Source: Candidatus Kryptobacter tengchongensis (lineage in GTDB: Bacteria; Bacteroidota; Ignavibacteria; Kryptoniales; Kryptoniaceae). Taken from it: DNA of 64,000 nt. A program made the position numbers and the translations under genes. Under the pieces are notes generated by a model that was not told where the DNA came from, searched no databases, and saw only the letters and a program-made list of their open reading frames with translations. Below are positions 7,875-16,559 of the stretch, piece by piece. Position 1 is the first letter of the stretch. Each line of letters begins with the position of its first letter. The stretch is from contig FAON01000001.1 of the NCBI GenBank assembly GCA_001485605.1, positions 22,678-86,677 on the forward strand. Direction: 5' to 3'.

Positions 7875-9341
7875 ATGTCAAAAGTAAGGTCAGTTTTAAT
7901 TTTGTTCACATTTGTGGGCATTTTAATTTACCTTTCTGTTACAGGATTTCAGTGTGCAAGTGCTGAGGTTACGGGAGCAAAGGTTTATATGCAGAGGCAG
8001 GATTGGGTAAATGCAGAAAAGCAACTTTTGAAGGAAGTTGAAAACAATCCGAAAAATGATGAGGCGTGGTTTCTCCTTGGTTATGTCAGAGGAGAGCAGA
8101 AAAATTACAAAGGTATGCTTGAGGCATTTAACAAATCACTTGAGATTTCAAACAGGTTTGAGAAGGACATTAATAATTTTAAGCTCAAATATTGGGTTGA
8201 TAACTTCAATGCTGGTGTGGTTTATTTCTCAAGGTTTAGCAATAACCGTGATTCAGTTGTTTACATTGATAAAGCAATTGAATCTTTTAAAATTTGCACT
8301 GAGATAATCCCAGATAGTGCAGCGGCTTATAAAAATCTTGCTTACAGCTATCTTTCAAAAGGGGAGATTGACCCTTCCGTTGAACCGCTTAAGAAGGCAA
8401 TTGAGCTTTCACATGAGAAAGATGTTGAAGCGATGAAGATGCTTGGGAAGATTTACTATGATTATGCTTCTCGCCACACGATGAAGTTTGAGGATCCGTC
8501 AAACAAGCGTGATGTAAAAGTTGGGATGGCGAAAGATGTGGTTCAAAATACTTTGGGAGAGCCCGATGTTATCAGCAAGCCTGAAGTACAACAGCCAACG
8601 AAGGGCAGGAGGCAAACCAAGCCAGCACCGCAACCCCCTCAACCTGAAAAATGGATTTATTCAAGGTACGGGTTGACGCTTGAGTTTGAGAATGAGATTG
8701 TTAAGAGCATTAATTTTAAAGGTGAAAAATATGAAGATGGTGGGGTGACAGTTGCGCTTGATTCAACCGAATTTTATGCTGCAAGGGAATGGTATGATAA
8801 AGCAATTGAGGTTTTCAACAAAGTCAGAAATCTTGAGCCTTCTGACGAGGAAACACTTGCTTTCTTATCAAATGCTTATATAAATGCCGGGCGTAGCGAT
8901 GAAGCGCTTGAAGCTTTCCGTGCCTCAGTTGAAGCTCAACCTGGAAACAAGTATTTTCATTACAATTATGGTGTTCTTCTCCTTAAGGCTGAACAGTTTG
9001 AAGATGCTATAAGAGAATTTAAGGCAGCGGTTGATCTTGATCCAAATTATAAAGAGGCAATTTATAATCTTGGTGCATCATATGTTAACTGGGGAGTCAA
9101 GCTAAAACAGCAGGCTGAAGATCTTGCTTTGAAACAGAATTTGGAAGAGCAAGCAAAGTATGAAGCAATGGCAAAAGAGAAGTTTAAACAGGCACTTCCC
9201 TATCTTGAAAGGTTGACGGAGATTGAACCAGATGATATATTTATCTGGGAACTTATCGGTAAGATTTACGCAAATCTTGGAGAAGTTGAGAAGGCAGAAC
9301 AGGCGTTTAAAAAAGCAGATGAGTTAAGGAATAAAAGATAA
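7875..9341 (+). CDS. TPR-repeat envelope protein with an internal BamE/SmpA-like domain
   Basis: I take ATG 7875 (MSKVRSVLILF) with AGAAG just upstream; an in-frame TTG at 7863 is less likely. The product is 488 residues with a signal peptide that ends near GFQCASAE, possibly lipidated at that Cys. TPR repeats occupy about residues 30-200 and 295-485 (for example YHFNYGVLLLKAEQFEDAI-type helices). Between them, about residues 210-280, is a segment with VKVGMAKDVVQNTLGEPD, then KWIYSRYGLTLEFEN and VKSINF. This matches the BamE/SmpA/OmlA fold: a GM..eeV...lGePd helix and then W.Y and F strands. It is split by a proline/glutamine-rich loop. The role is probably envelope assembly scaffolding, by inference only. 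Confidence 0.75.
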   Translation: MSKVRSVLILFTFVGILIYLSVTGFQCASAEVTGAKVYMQRQDWVNAEKQLLKEVENNPKNDEAWFLLGYVRGEQKNYKGMLEAFNKSLEISNRFEKDINNFKLKYWVDNFNAGVVYFSRFSNNRDSVVYIDKAIESFKICTEIIPDSAAAYKNLAYSYLSKGEIDPSVEPLKKAIELSHEKDVEAMKMLGKIYYDYASRHTMKFEDPSNKRDVKVGMAKDVVQNTLGEPDVISKPEVQQPTKGRRQTKPAPQPPQPEKWIYSRYGLTLEFENEIVKSINFKGEKYEDGGVTVALDSTEFYAAREWYDKAIEVFNKVRNLEPSDEETLAFLSNAYINAGRSDEALEAFRASVEAQPGNKYFHYNYGVLLLKAEQFEDAIREFKAAVDLDPNYKEAIYNLGASYVNWGVKLKQQAEDLALKQNLEEQAKYEAMAKEKFKQALPYLERLTEIEPDDIFIWELIGKIYANLGEVEKAEQAFKKADELRNKR

Positions 9342-9364
9342 GTTTTGGAATCTCAGAATCAAAA

Positions 9365-9392
9365 GGCAGGCAAAATTTGCCTGCCTTTTTAT
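9365..9392 (+). terminator. Rho-independent terminator
   Basis: GGCAGGCAAA (9365-9374) pairs with TTTGCCTGCC (9376-9385), followed by TTTTT. It lies 24 bases after the TPR protein stop and separates that gene from the PLP-enzyme gene. Confidence 0.85.
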
Positions 9393-9416
9393 TTATAATA
9401 AATTGGGGTTGCAAAA

Positions 9417-10559
9417 ATGGGATTCTCAACCGATGCAATTCATTACGGTCAAAAACCTGATAAGGAATCTTTCTCTGTAATACCACCGATTTACCTTGCC
9501 ACGACCTATGCGAGGAAATTTGGAGATCAGGAGGCTCCTTATGTTTACTCGCGAACCCAGAACCCAAATCGTAAAATGCTTGAAGAAAATATCGCAAAGC
9601 TTGAAAATGGTAAGTATGGTTTTGCTTTTTCATCTGGTGTTGCTGCTGTAACGGCAGTGATGCAACTCTTAAAACCAGGTGACCATGTGATAACGACGAA
9701 AAACATTTACGGCGGGACATTAAGGGTTTTTAAAGAAATGCAAAAGTGGGGGATTAAATTTTCTTTTGTTGACATGACACAAATTGAAAACATTGAGCGT
9801 GAGCTTAAACGGGAAACGAAGATGATCTTTGCTGAAACCCCATCAAATCCGTTCCTTTACCTTACGGATCTTAAAAAATTATCTGAGCTTCGTAATTCAT
9901 TCAATAGGGAAATTTTGATAGCTGTTGATAATACATTCATGACCCCGTATCTTCAAAGACCTATTGAGTTGGGGTGCGATATAGTTATTCATAGCAGTAC
10001 GAAATTTTTAAACGGACATAGTGATGTTGTGGGTGGGATCGTTGTGACGAATAGAGATGAGCTTCAAAAGCCATTGTGGTATATTCAAAGGGCATTTGGT
10101 GCGGTCCCCAGTCCTTTTGATTGTTGGCTTCTTTTGAGATCAATAAAGACGCTTGCTGTTAGGATGAGCCGACATTGTTATAATGCTAAAAGAATTGCGG
10201 TTTTCCTTGCTTCCCATCCAAAAATTAAAAAAATTTTTTATCCTGGACTTCCATCACATCCGCAGTATGAACTTGCTCAATCCCAAATGAAAGATTTTGG
10301 GGGGATAATTACAATTGATCTTGGTTCGTTGGAAAATGTTAGAAAGTTTCTTGACAATTTAAAAATCTTCACGCTTGCGGAATCGCTCGGTGGTGTTGAA
10401 AGCTTGGTTAATCATTCCTGGAGTATGAGTCATTCATCTGTGCCAGATGAGGAGAAAAGGGAACTTGGTTTGACTGAAGGGATTTTGAGGCTGTCTATTG
10501 GAATTGAGGATGTTGAGGATTTAATCTTTGACCTTGAACAAGCTCTTGATAGAATTTGA
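9417..10559 (+). CDS. Cys/Met metabolism PLP-dependent enzyme (cystathionine gamma-synthase/lyase family)
   Basis: The 380-residue length is typical of the trans-sulfuration family of fold-type I PLP enzymes. Seen are YSRTQNPNRKMLE near residue 42, the SSGVAAVTAV phosphate-binding segment, AETPSNPF, and VDNTFMTPYLQRP. The PLP lysine is Lys196 in HSSTKFLNGHSD. The C-terminal domain has ESLGGVESLVNHS and GILRLSIGIED. Members include cystathionine gamma-synthase, cystathionine gamma-lyase, methionine gamma-lyase and O-acetylhomoserine sulfhydrylase. Sequence alone does not decide among them, and no other sulfur gene lies nearby. It is soluble and cytoplasmic, and starts a new transcript after the terminator at 9365. 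Confidence 0.9.
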   Translation: MGFSTDAIHYGQKPDKESFSVIPPIYLATTYARKFGDQEAPYVYSRTQNPNRKMLEENIAKLENGKYGFAFSSGVAAVTAVMQLLKPGDHVITTKNIYGGTLRVFKEMQKWGIKFSFVDMTQIENIERELKRETKMIFAETPSNPFLYLTDLKKLSELRNSFNREILIAVDNTFMTPYLQRPIELGCDIVIHSSTKFLNGHSDVVGGIVVTNRDELQKPLWYIQRAFGAVPSPFDCWLLLRSIKTLAVRMSRHCYNAKRIAVFLASHPKIKKIFYPGLPSHPQYELAQSQMKDFGGIITIDLGSLENVRKFLDNLKIFTLAESLGGVESLVNHSWSMSHSSVPDEEKRELGLTEGILRLSIGIEDVEDLIFDLEQALDRI

Positions 10560-10613
10560 AACCGTCTTCACTTTCATACCGTCAAATTTTTTAAAAAGTT
10601 AGGAGCTTTAGAA

Positions 10614-13109
10614 ATGAAAAAGACGAAAAGTTTCATCTTCTTTATTATTGCTTTTGTTTTATTTTTAAATTTATCATTCGCTCAACGTCCAAGATTTTAT
10701 TACAAATCGCCAACCCTGCCACCCGAGCATCCGACAAGGGAAAGAACATATGATGTTTTGCATATAAGAATTGAGGTTAAACTTGACGAGAAGCAGAAAA
10801 CAGTTGACGGAAAGGTTACGACAAAGTTTGTCCCGCTTCGTCCTGATTTTGGGGTTTTTGAGCTTGATGCAGCTGAAATGAAGATTAAAAAAATTTATTT
10901 GGTGAATGGGAAACAACTTAATTTCAATTTTGATTCGCTTGCTCAAAAATTGAAAATTTATCTTGATCGGACATATTCATTTAGAGATACCCTCTCCGTT
11001 GTTGTTGAATATTTTGTTTCAAATCCACGCAAAGGGTTATATTTTATCCAGCCAGATTCAGCCCATCCAGATAAACCTTATCAAATCTGGTCTCAAGGAC
11101 AACCCGAAGATAATCATTATTGGTTTCCGTGCTATGATTTTCCAAATGATAAAGCTACAAGTGAGGTTATTGCAACTGTGAATAAAAATTTCACAGTTGT
11201 TTCAAATGGGAAACTTGTTTCTGTTAAGGAGGATAAAAAGAGAGGTTTGGTGACATATCACTGGTTCATGGATAAACCTCATTCAGGTTATCTAATTTCA
11301 ATTGTCGTTGGTGAATATGTTAAGCTTCAGGATTATTACCTTGACATACCTCTTGAATATTATGTTTATAAATCAAACGCAAAGTATGCAAATCTTTCAT
11401 TTGAGAAAACGCCTGAAATAATGAAATTCTTCTCGGAGAAAATTGGCTATAAATATCCTTACAACAAATATGCCCAAACCATAGTTGAGGATTTCATTTA
11501 CGGTGGGATGGAAAATATAACAGCTACGACGCTTACAAGTTCAACAATTCACGATGAGAGGGCGCATCTTGATGTCTCAAGCGATGGTCTTGTTGCCCAC
11601 GAGATGGCTCACCAATGGTGGGGTGATCTTTTGACATGTAGAAGTTGGGAACATGCGTGGCTAAATGAGGGGTTTGCAACTTATTTCACTGCGCTCTACT
11701 TTGAATATGCTAAGGGAAAGGATGAATTTCAATATAGCATTTACAACATGCAAAGGACGGCGAAATTTGCCGATATGAGCGATAAAAAACCAACTGTATG
11801 GAACAGGTATTTTGACCCAACTGATCTTTTCGGTCCTCACATATACCAGCGTGGCGGTTCAATTCTTAACATGATAAGATTTATCCTTGGTGATGAACTT
11901 TTCTGGAAAGCTATGAACTATTACGCAAAAAAATATGAGTATCAAAATGTTGAAACGGAAGATTTGAGGATTGCAATAGAGGAAGCAACTGGATACAATC
12001 TCAAATGGTTTTTTGATCAATGGCTTTACAAGGCAGGTTATCCGATCTTTGAGGTGAAATATGATTATGATGAAGTGAGCAAAATCCTTACTTTAACTGT
12101 TGAACAGATTCACCCTGCTGATTCACTTACGCCCGAGGTTTTCAAAACCCCTGTTGATGTTGAAATAACAACCGAATTTGAAAGCAAAACTTATAAAATT
12201 TTCATTGACAAGCGAAAACAAACTTTTGAATTTAACATTGACAGCAAGCCGTTGATGGTTATATTTGACAAAGGAAACTGGATTTTGAAAGATTTGTTCT
12301 TTGAGAAATCAAAAGATGAACTAATCTATCAGGCGTTAAATGCAAAAGATATGATTGATAGATTTTGGGCAGTTCAAGAACTCGGGAAATTTATAAATGA
12401 ACAGGGCGTTTCAGAAGTGATGAAAAAAATCAGTGCAAATAGCAAAGAGTTTTATGCAGTAAGGCAAGAGGCGATAAATAACCTCGGTAAGTTAAAAGAT
12501 GAAAGCACGGCAAGATTTTTGATTGATATATTCAGAAATGAGAAAGATTCAAGGGTTAGAAGAAGTGTTGTTGAAGCTTTGAAGGAATTTAAATTTGATT
12601 TTGTTTCAGAGTTTTTGAATGAAGTTATAAAAACCGATAAAAGTTATTATGTCATTGCATCTGCTGTTAATTCCCTTGCTTTGATAGATTCAACGAATAG
12701 AATGCAGGTTATAAAGAACGCTTTAACTATGAATTCGCATCAAGAAGTTATAAGAACAACTGCTTTAAGAAGGCTGGGCGATTTTAAAAATACCTCATAT
12801 GAGAAAGAGGCAATTGAAATTCTTAAAAAATATTCAATCCGTGGTAATCATCCATCTATTAGGATAACTGCAATTTCAACACTTTCAAATTTTGCTGATA
12901 AAGATCAAAGCATAAAAGATTTTGTTTTCAGTATGGTAAATACACCTGAATTTTTTGTTAGGATGGTTATTTACAATGTTTTAGGGAACATAGGCGATAA
13001 AAAGGTTCTGGATTATCTAAAAGTCGCAGAGAAAATGGAAGTTGACGGCAGGATGCTTCAAACGATATGGGATGCAATTGCAAGATTGAAAGATAAATTG
13101 GGGGATTAA
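10614..13109 (+). CDS. Secreted M1-family zinc aminopeptidase with C-terminal HEAT-like repeats
   Basis: The 831-residue protein starts with a signal peptide (ending near LSFAQ). The M1 signature is complete: the exopeptidase motif GGMEN near residue 297, the zinc motif HEMAHQWWGD (His329, His333) and the third ligand Glu352 in LNEGFATYF. After the catalytic and linker domains (to about residue 560), the last 270 residues are short helical repeats (KDSRVRRSVVEALKEF and similar), as in HEAT repeats. It should remove N-terminal residues from peptides in the periplasm or outside. AGGAG precedes the ATG by 9 bases. A second, differently built M1 enzyme lies at 42342-45407. Confidence 0.92.
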   Translation: MKKTKSFIFFIIAFVLFLNLSFAQRPRFYYKSPTLPPEHPTRERTYDVLHIRIEVKLDEKQKTVDGKVTTKFVPLRPDFGVFELDAAEMKIKKIYLVNGKQLNFNFDSLAQKLKIYLDRTYSFRDTLSVVVEYFVSNPRKGLYFIQPDSAHPDKPYQIWSQGQPEDNHYWFPCYDFPNDKATSEVIATVNKNFTVVSNGKLVSVKEDKKRGLVTYHWFMDKPHSGYLISIVVGEYVKLQDYYLDIPLEYYVYKSNAKYANLSFEKTPEIMKFFSEKIGYKYPYNKYAQTIVEDFIYGGMENITATTLTSSTIHDERAHLDVSSDGLVAHEMAHQWWGDLLTCRSWEHAWLNEGFATYFTALYFEYAKGKDEFQYSIYNMQRTAKFADMSDKKPTVWNRYFDPTDLFGPHIYQRGGSILNMIRFILGDELFWKAMNYYAKKYEYQNVETEDLRIAIEEATGYNLKWFFDQWLYKAGYPIFEVKYDYDEVSKILTLTVEQIHPADSLTPEVFKTPVDVEITTEFESKTYKIFIDKRKQTFEFNIDSKPLMVIFDKGNWILKDLFFEKSKDELIYQALNAKDMIDRFWAVQELGKFINEQGVSEVMKKISANSKEFYAVRQEAINNLGKLKDESTARFLIDIFRNEKDSRVRRSVVEALKEFKFDFVSEFLNEVIKTDKSYYVIASAVNSLALIDSTNRMQVIKNALTMNSHQEVIRTTALRRLGDFKNTSYEKEAIEILKKYSIRGNHPSIRITAISTLSNFADKDQSIKDFVFSMVNTPEFFVRMVIYNVLGNIGDKKVLDYLKVAEKMEVDGRMLQTIWDAIARLKDKLGD

Positions 13110-13213
13110 TTTTTAGTGAAGCGATGTTGTTTTATTTAGTGTAGAGCAGAAGTTTGTTTTAAACTTCAAAAATCTGTATTTTTTCACTAAATGAAAATTG
13201 ATTAAGTAAAAAC

Positions 13214-14758
13214 ATGCCGAGGGTCAGCAAAACATCTAAGATAACTGCATCTGTTCGGAAGGAGATAGAAAGGATAATTGATGAACGGGTAAAGCCAGTA
13301 TATGTTACCAAAGATGATTTTAACGAGTTAAAGAGCATAGTTAAACAGCTCGGTGAGGCACAGATAAATCTTACAATTCGTGTCGCTGAACTTGCAGAAG
13401 CGCAAAGAAAAGTAGAGGAACAATTAAATATACTAACTCAAAGGGTTGATGCTTTAGCGGAAGCGCAGAATATTTTGGCTCAGAGGATAGATGTTTTGGC
13501 GGAGGCACAAAGTATTCTAACTCAAAGGGTAGATGCTTTAGCAGAAGCACAGAGGAGGACGGAGGAGAGATTGGATGCGTTTGAGAAAGCGACGGAGGAG
13601 AACTTTAAGAGAGTATGGGAGAGCATAAATCAACTTACGATTAGAGTAGATCAACTTACAGAGGCACAAAGGAGGACGGAGGAGAGGTTGAATGCGTTTG
13701 AGAAGGCAACGGAGGAGAACTTTAAGAGAGTATGGGAGAGCATAAATCAACTTACAGAGGCGCAGAGGAGGACGGAGGAGAGGTTGAATGCATTTGAGAA
13801 GGCGACGGAGGAGAACTTTAAGAGAGTATGGGAGAGCATAAATCAACTTACAGAGGCACAGAGGAGGACGGAGGAGAGGTTGAATGCGTTTGAGAAGGCA
13901 ACAGAGGAGAACTTTAAGAGAGTGTGGGAGAGCATAAATCAGCTTACAGAGGCACAAAGGAGGACAGAGGAGAGATTAAATGCGTTTGAGAAAGCGACAG
14001 AGGAGAACTTTAAGAGGGTATGGGAGAGCATAAATCAACTTACAGAGGCGCAAAGAAAGACGGAGGAGAGGTTGAATGCGTTTGAGAAAGCGACAGAGGA
14101 GAACTTTAAGAGGGTATGGGAGAGCATAAATCAACTTACGGAGGCACAAAGGAGAACGGAGGAGAGACTGAATCAGCTTACAATTAGAGTGGATCAGCTT
14201 GCGGAGGCGCAGAGGAGGACGGAGGAGAGGTTGGATGCGTTTGAGAAGGCAACAGAAGAGAACTTTAGGAGGGTATGGGAGAGCATAAATCAACTTACGG
14301 TCAGAGTTGACCAGCTTACAGACGAAGTTAGGGCGCTTACAAGAGAGGTAAGGGATATTAGGAGAAGGTTTGGAGAGCTATCAGATTCCGTTGGTTTTGG
14401 GCTCGAAGATAAAGCCTTTAAATCTTTGCCAAAGCTTCTTAAAAGGGATTACGATATTGAAGTCAAAAAGATATTGATAAGAAGATTTATCAAAGATAAA
14501 TACGGCAAGGATATTGAAGTCAATATATTTGCCCAGGCGGAAAGAAATGGGCAGGAAATAACTGTAATAGGTGAGTGTAAAAGCCAGCTTTCAAAAAATG
14601 ATGTTGAGAATTTTGAAGAGTATCGGCTGAAAAGATTTGAAGGGGTTTATCCAAATATATTACCAATTTTGATCACATACATGGAAAGTGAACCTGGAGT
14701 TGAAGAATTCGTTAGAAGCAAAGGAATTGGGATTTACTTTTCGTATGAACTTGATTGA
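13214..14758 (+). CDS. Repetitive coiled-coil protein with a PD-(D/E)XK nuclease-like C-terminal domain (DUF3782-like)
   Basis: The protein is 514 residues with no signal peptide. Residues about 45-390 are heptad-type coiled coil made of near-identical units; the core LNAFEKATEENFKRVWESIN occurs seven times counting variants. The last 125 residues are globular. There IEVNIFAQAERNG is followed by ITVIGECKSQLSK, giving the E...GECK pattern of the PD-(D/E)XK nuclease fold. Coiled coil plus this domain is the layout of DUF3782-type proteins, which are common in thermophiles and of unknown function. The cellular role is unknown; DNA binding or cleavage is only inferred. The gene stands alone, and its 3-prime end overlaps the regulator remnant on the other strand. 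Confidence 0.75.
   Translation: MPRVSKTSKITASVRKEIERIIDERVKPVYVTKDDFNELKSIVKQLGEAQINLTIRVAELAEAQRKVEEQLNILTQRVDALAEAQNILAQRIDVLAEAQSILTQRVDALAEAQRRTEERLDAFEKATEENFKRVWESINQLTIRVDQLTEAQRRTEERLNAFEKATEENFKRVWESINQLTEAQRRTEERLNAFEKATEENFKRVWESINQLTEAQRRTEERLNAFEKATEENFKRVWESINQLTEAQRRTEERLNAFEKATEENFKRVWESINQLTEAQRKTEERLNAFEKATEENFKRVWESINQLTEAQRRTEERLNQLTIRVDQLAEAQRRTEERLDAFEKATEENFRRVWESINQLTVRVDQLTDEVRALTREVRDIRRRFGELSDSVGFGLEDKAFKSLPKLLKRDYDIEVKKILIRRFIKDKYGKDIEVNIFAQAERNGQEITVIGECKSQLSKNDVENFEEYRLKRFEGVYPNILPILITYMESEPGVEEFVRSKGIGIYFSYELD
13655..14134 (+). repeat. Five in-frame 96-bp tandem repeats inside the coiled-coil gene
   Basis: Five uninterrupted copies of a 96-base unit start at 13655, 13751, 13847, 13943 and 14039. 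Each encodes 32 residues beginning LTEAQR. Further copies with short insertions lie on both sides (13541-13654 and 14135-14297). Nucleotide identity between copies is very high; most differences are synonymous G/A changes. That points to recent expansion or ongoing gene conversion rather than old duplication. Confidence 0.95.
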
Positions 14759-15120
14759 ATTTTTTATTCATTGACCTTCCTTGAATTTTTATAAAGTTAT
14801 CATTTTGAAATTTTCTCAAAACTCGTGAAATTGTTTCGGGTCTTGTTCCAAGATATGTTGCAGGCATAACCTGTGAAAGATTTAATCTAATTTCGTTTTT
14901 CCCAAGTTTTTATATTCGCTGTGAAGATACTTGGCAAGACGCTTAAGAACATCTTTTTAAGGTTAAATTTCCGCTCCGTTGATTTGAACTTATCAATCTT
15001 TTCGCAAGACCATGGGGCATCTTTATACAAATTTAAAGTTGAATTCTTAATTGCCTGCGCATTTGCAGTGTAAGTTTCCTTTTTCCTTATCTTTCAAAGA
15101 TATACGAAATTTAAAACATC
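14742..15120 (-). pseudogene. Frameshifted remnant of a Crp/Fnr-family transcription regulator
   Basis: On the minus strand, three short frames line up with one Crp/Fnr protein. First comes KETYTANAQAIKNSTL (end of the cNMP-type beta barrel, about 15085-15030). A different frame then gives VLKRLAKYLHSEYKNLG (dimer helix, about 14955-14900). A third frame gives IRLNLSQVMPATYLG followed by TRPETISRVLRKF (helix-turn-helix, about 14890-14800) and then IKIQGRSM. At least two frameshifts and an in-frame stop separate the pieces, and most of the N-terminal sensor domain is missing. The HTH wording is that of FNR/DNR-like regulators. It lies directly behind the operon whose promoter carries an FNR box (18508). 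It fills the otherwise gene-free stretch between 14759 and 15154. Confidence 0.7.
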
Positions 15121-15154
15121 AATTTCTTAAAAAACAGATTGAAATGGGGGAATT

Positions 15155-16546
15155 TTACCTCATTTTGGAGGTTTTTCGGAGGTTTATGAAAAGAAAAATA
15201 AGTGATGTGATCGCAACAAAGCCAGAAATCCCAAAAAGATATAACATAATCTGTGTTAAAATTTGAGCCGAACTGGATAAATAAAAAGGAACAAGCATCG
15301 GGATAACCCTTGAAAAAACGGCGATGTTTCCTAAAATAAATGTTATAAAAACAATTTTAGTGTTTGCAATTTTACTTTTGTGCATAAACCCAGGCAACAT
15401 TCTCTGCGCCATTCCAAGTATTAAAAGGGTGATGAAACCAGCAAGGAAAGAATGTCTTGTGGGATCATCGCCATAGTGAACAGGTAGATCAAACAATAAG
15501 AGCACCCTTGCAAGTGCGTCAAGAAATAATCCGATCATAAGCCATATATAAGCCGAATAAATTAAAAACTCAAATCTTCCAAACTCACCATAATCCGAAT
15601 AACCCTTTCTTGGTTTTTTCTCTTGGTTAACTTCATTTTCAAATCCATCTCTTCTCCAAAATGGTGATTTTGAAAGTGCCTCATTAGGTAGAAAAATTCT
15701 TTGAATTATTCCAGATGATAAAAGCAACAAAACGACAGTTAAATCAACAAGTAGAGCGGTGAAATTAAAGTCAATGGGTAAAGTTATCATTTGAGTTGGC
15801 ATGGAGATGAACTCGTGAAATAGAACAATTACGAGATAAAGATAGCCGATATATTTTAGCGATTTTGAGGGTGGCTTCAAATGAATGTAGAGCGGGAAAT
15901 TTAAAATTGAAAAAGCAAATGAAATTGGGAAAAGCACAAAACTTACAAAAAGATTTACGCTCCATTTATTCCACATTATCCACTCATATCTATCAAGAAA
16001 AATTGAGGAAACCTGAACAAGCGAATAAATTATCCAGCCCAAGATGAATAATATGAAAAATGGTTTTACTATTTCAAAGCCCCTCTTTTTAAAATCAGGC
16101 GCTTTTAAGAATGTTTTGGTAAGAACAGAAACATAAAAGATTAAGCCAGCAAACTCAATAATATTTCCAATGTTTGCAAGATGTTTAAAAATAACTTTGA
16201 TTTTCTCATCGTCAAAGTAGGGACTCCAGAACTCAAAATTTGTCCTGATCAAAAGTCCAGTGACAGTGAAATAAAGAATAAATTTCAATGTGCCTCTTCT
16301 CTCAATTGGGACACTTGCCATTCTCGGCAGGAAATGTAAACTAACCCCAATTATAAAAAGCCCTGTCCATCCGATAAGTTGGAGATGTCCGTGCGTTTGA
16401 ATCCATATATCAAGTGCCCTTGGCAAACCCATATTGAATCCAATCTGCATTGCAATATGAGCGCCGATCATAAACCCACCCAATATGGCAATTCCAAGTG
16501 ACCACCAAATAAAGCCACTTTCAAATTCTTGATGTATTTGCTTCAC
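15155..16546 (-). CDS. NnrS-family heme/copper membrane protein
   Basis: This is a 463-residue polytopic inner-membrane protein with about 12 helices and a GTG start. The signature THGHLQLIGWTGLFIIGVSLHF near residue 51 and the later TRHSFLAGFITLLILGMAQRM match the NnrS family. NnrS proteins bind heme and copper and protect cells against nitrosative stress. Last in a minus-strand set after the hemerythrin gene and a second NnrS-like gene (13 bases from it). The context supports a nitric-oxide role. No nitrite or nitric-oxide reductase is in the window, so the substrate is not shown directly. Confidence 0.75.
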   Translation of the reverse strand: MKQIHQEFESGFIWWSLGIAILGGFMIGAHIAMQIGFNMGLPRALDIWIQTHGHLQLIGWTGLFIIGVSLHFLPRMASVPIERRGTLKFILYFTVTGLLIRTNFEFWSPYFDDEKIKVIFKHLANIGNIIEFAGLIFYVSVLTKTFLKAPDFKKRGFEIVKPFFILFILGWIIYSLVQVSSIFLDRYEWIMWNKWSVNLFVSFVLFPISFAFSILNFPLYIHLKPPSKSLKYIGYLYLVIVLFHEFISMPTQMITLPIDFNFTALLVDLTVVLLLLSSGIIQRIFLPNEALSKSPFWRRDGFENEVNQEKKPRKGYSDYGEFGRFEFLIYSAYIWLMIGLFLDALARVLLLFDLPVHYGDDPTRHSFLAGFITLLILGMAQRMLPGFMHKSKIANTKIVFITFILGNIAVFSRVIPMLVPFYLSSSAQILTQIMLYLFGISGFVAITSLIFLFINLRKTSKMR

Positions 16547-16559
16547 ATCAAAGTGATTT

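Noticed and set aside
13149..13167. Hairpin GAAGTTT-GTTTT-AAACTTC after the M1 aminopeptidase as a terminator
   Set aside because: The stem is A/T-rich and weak, and no T tract follows; it may be chance.
13538..14293. Long minus-strand open frames opposite the coiled-coil gene
   Set aside because: They are shadows of the repeat; the plus-strand frame has a coherent domain structure and runs the full length.
13541..14297. Regular repeats that could suggest a CRISPR array
   Set aside because: The 96-bp units are in frame and encode the coiled coil; there are no unique spacers between conserved repeats.
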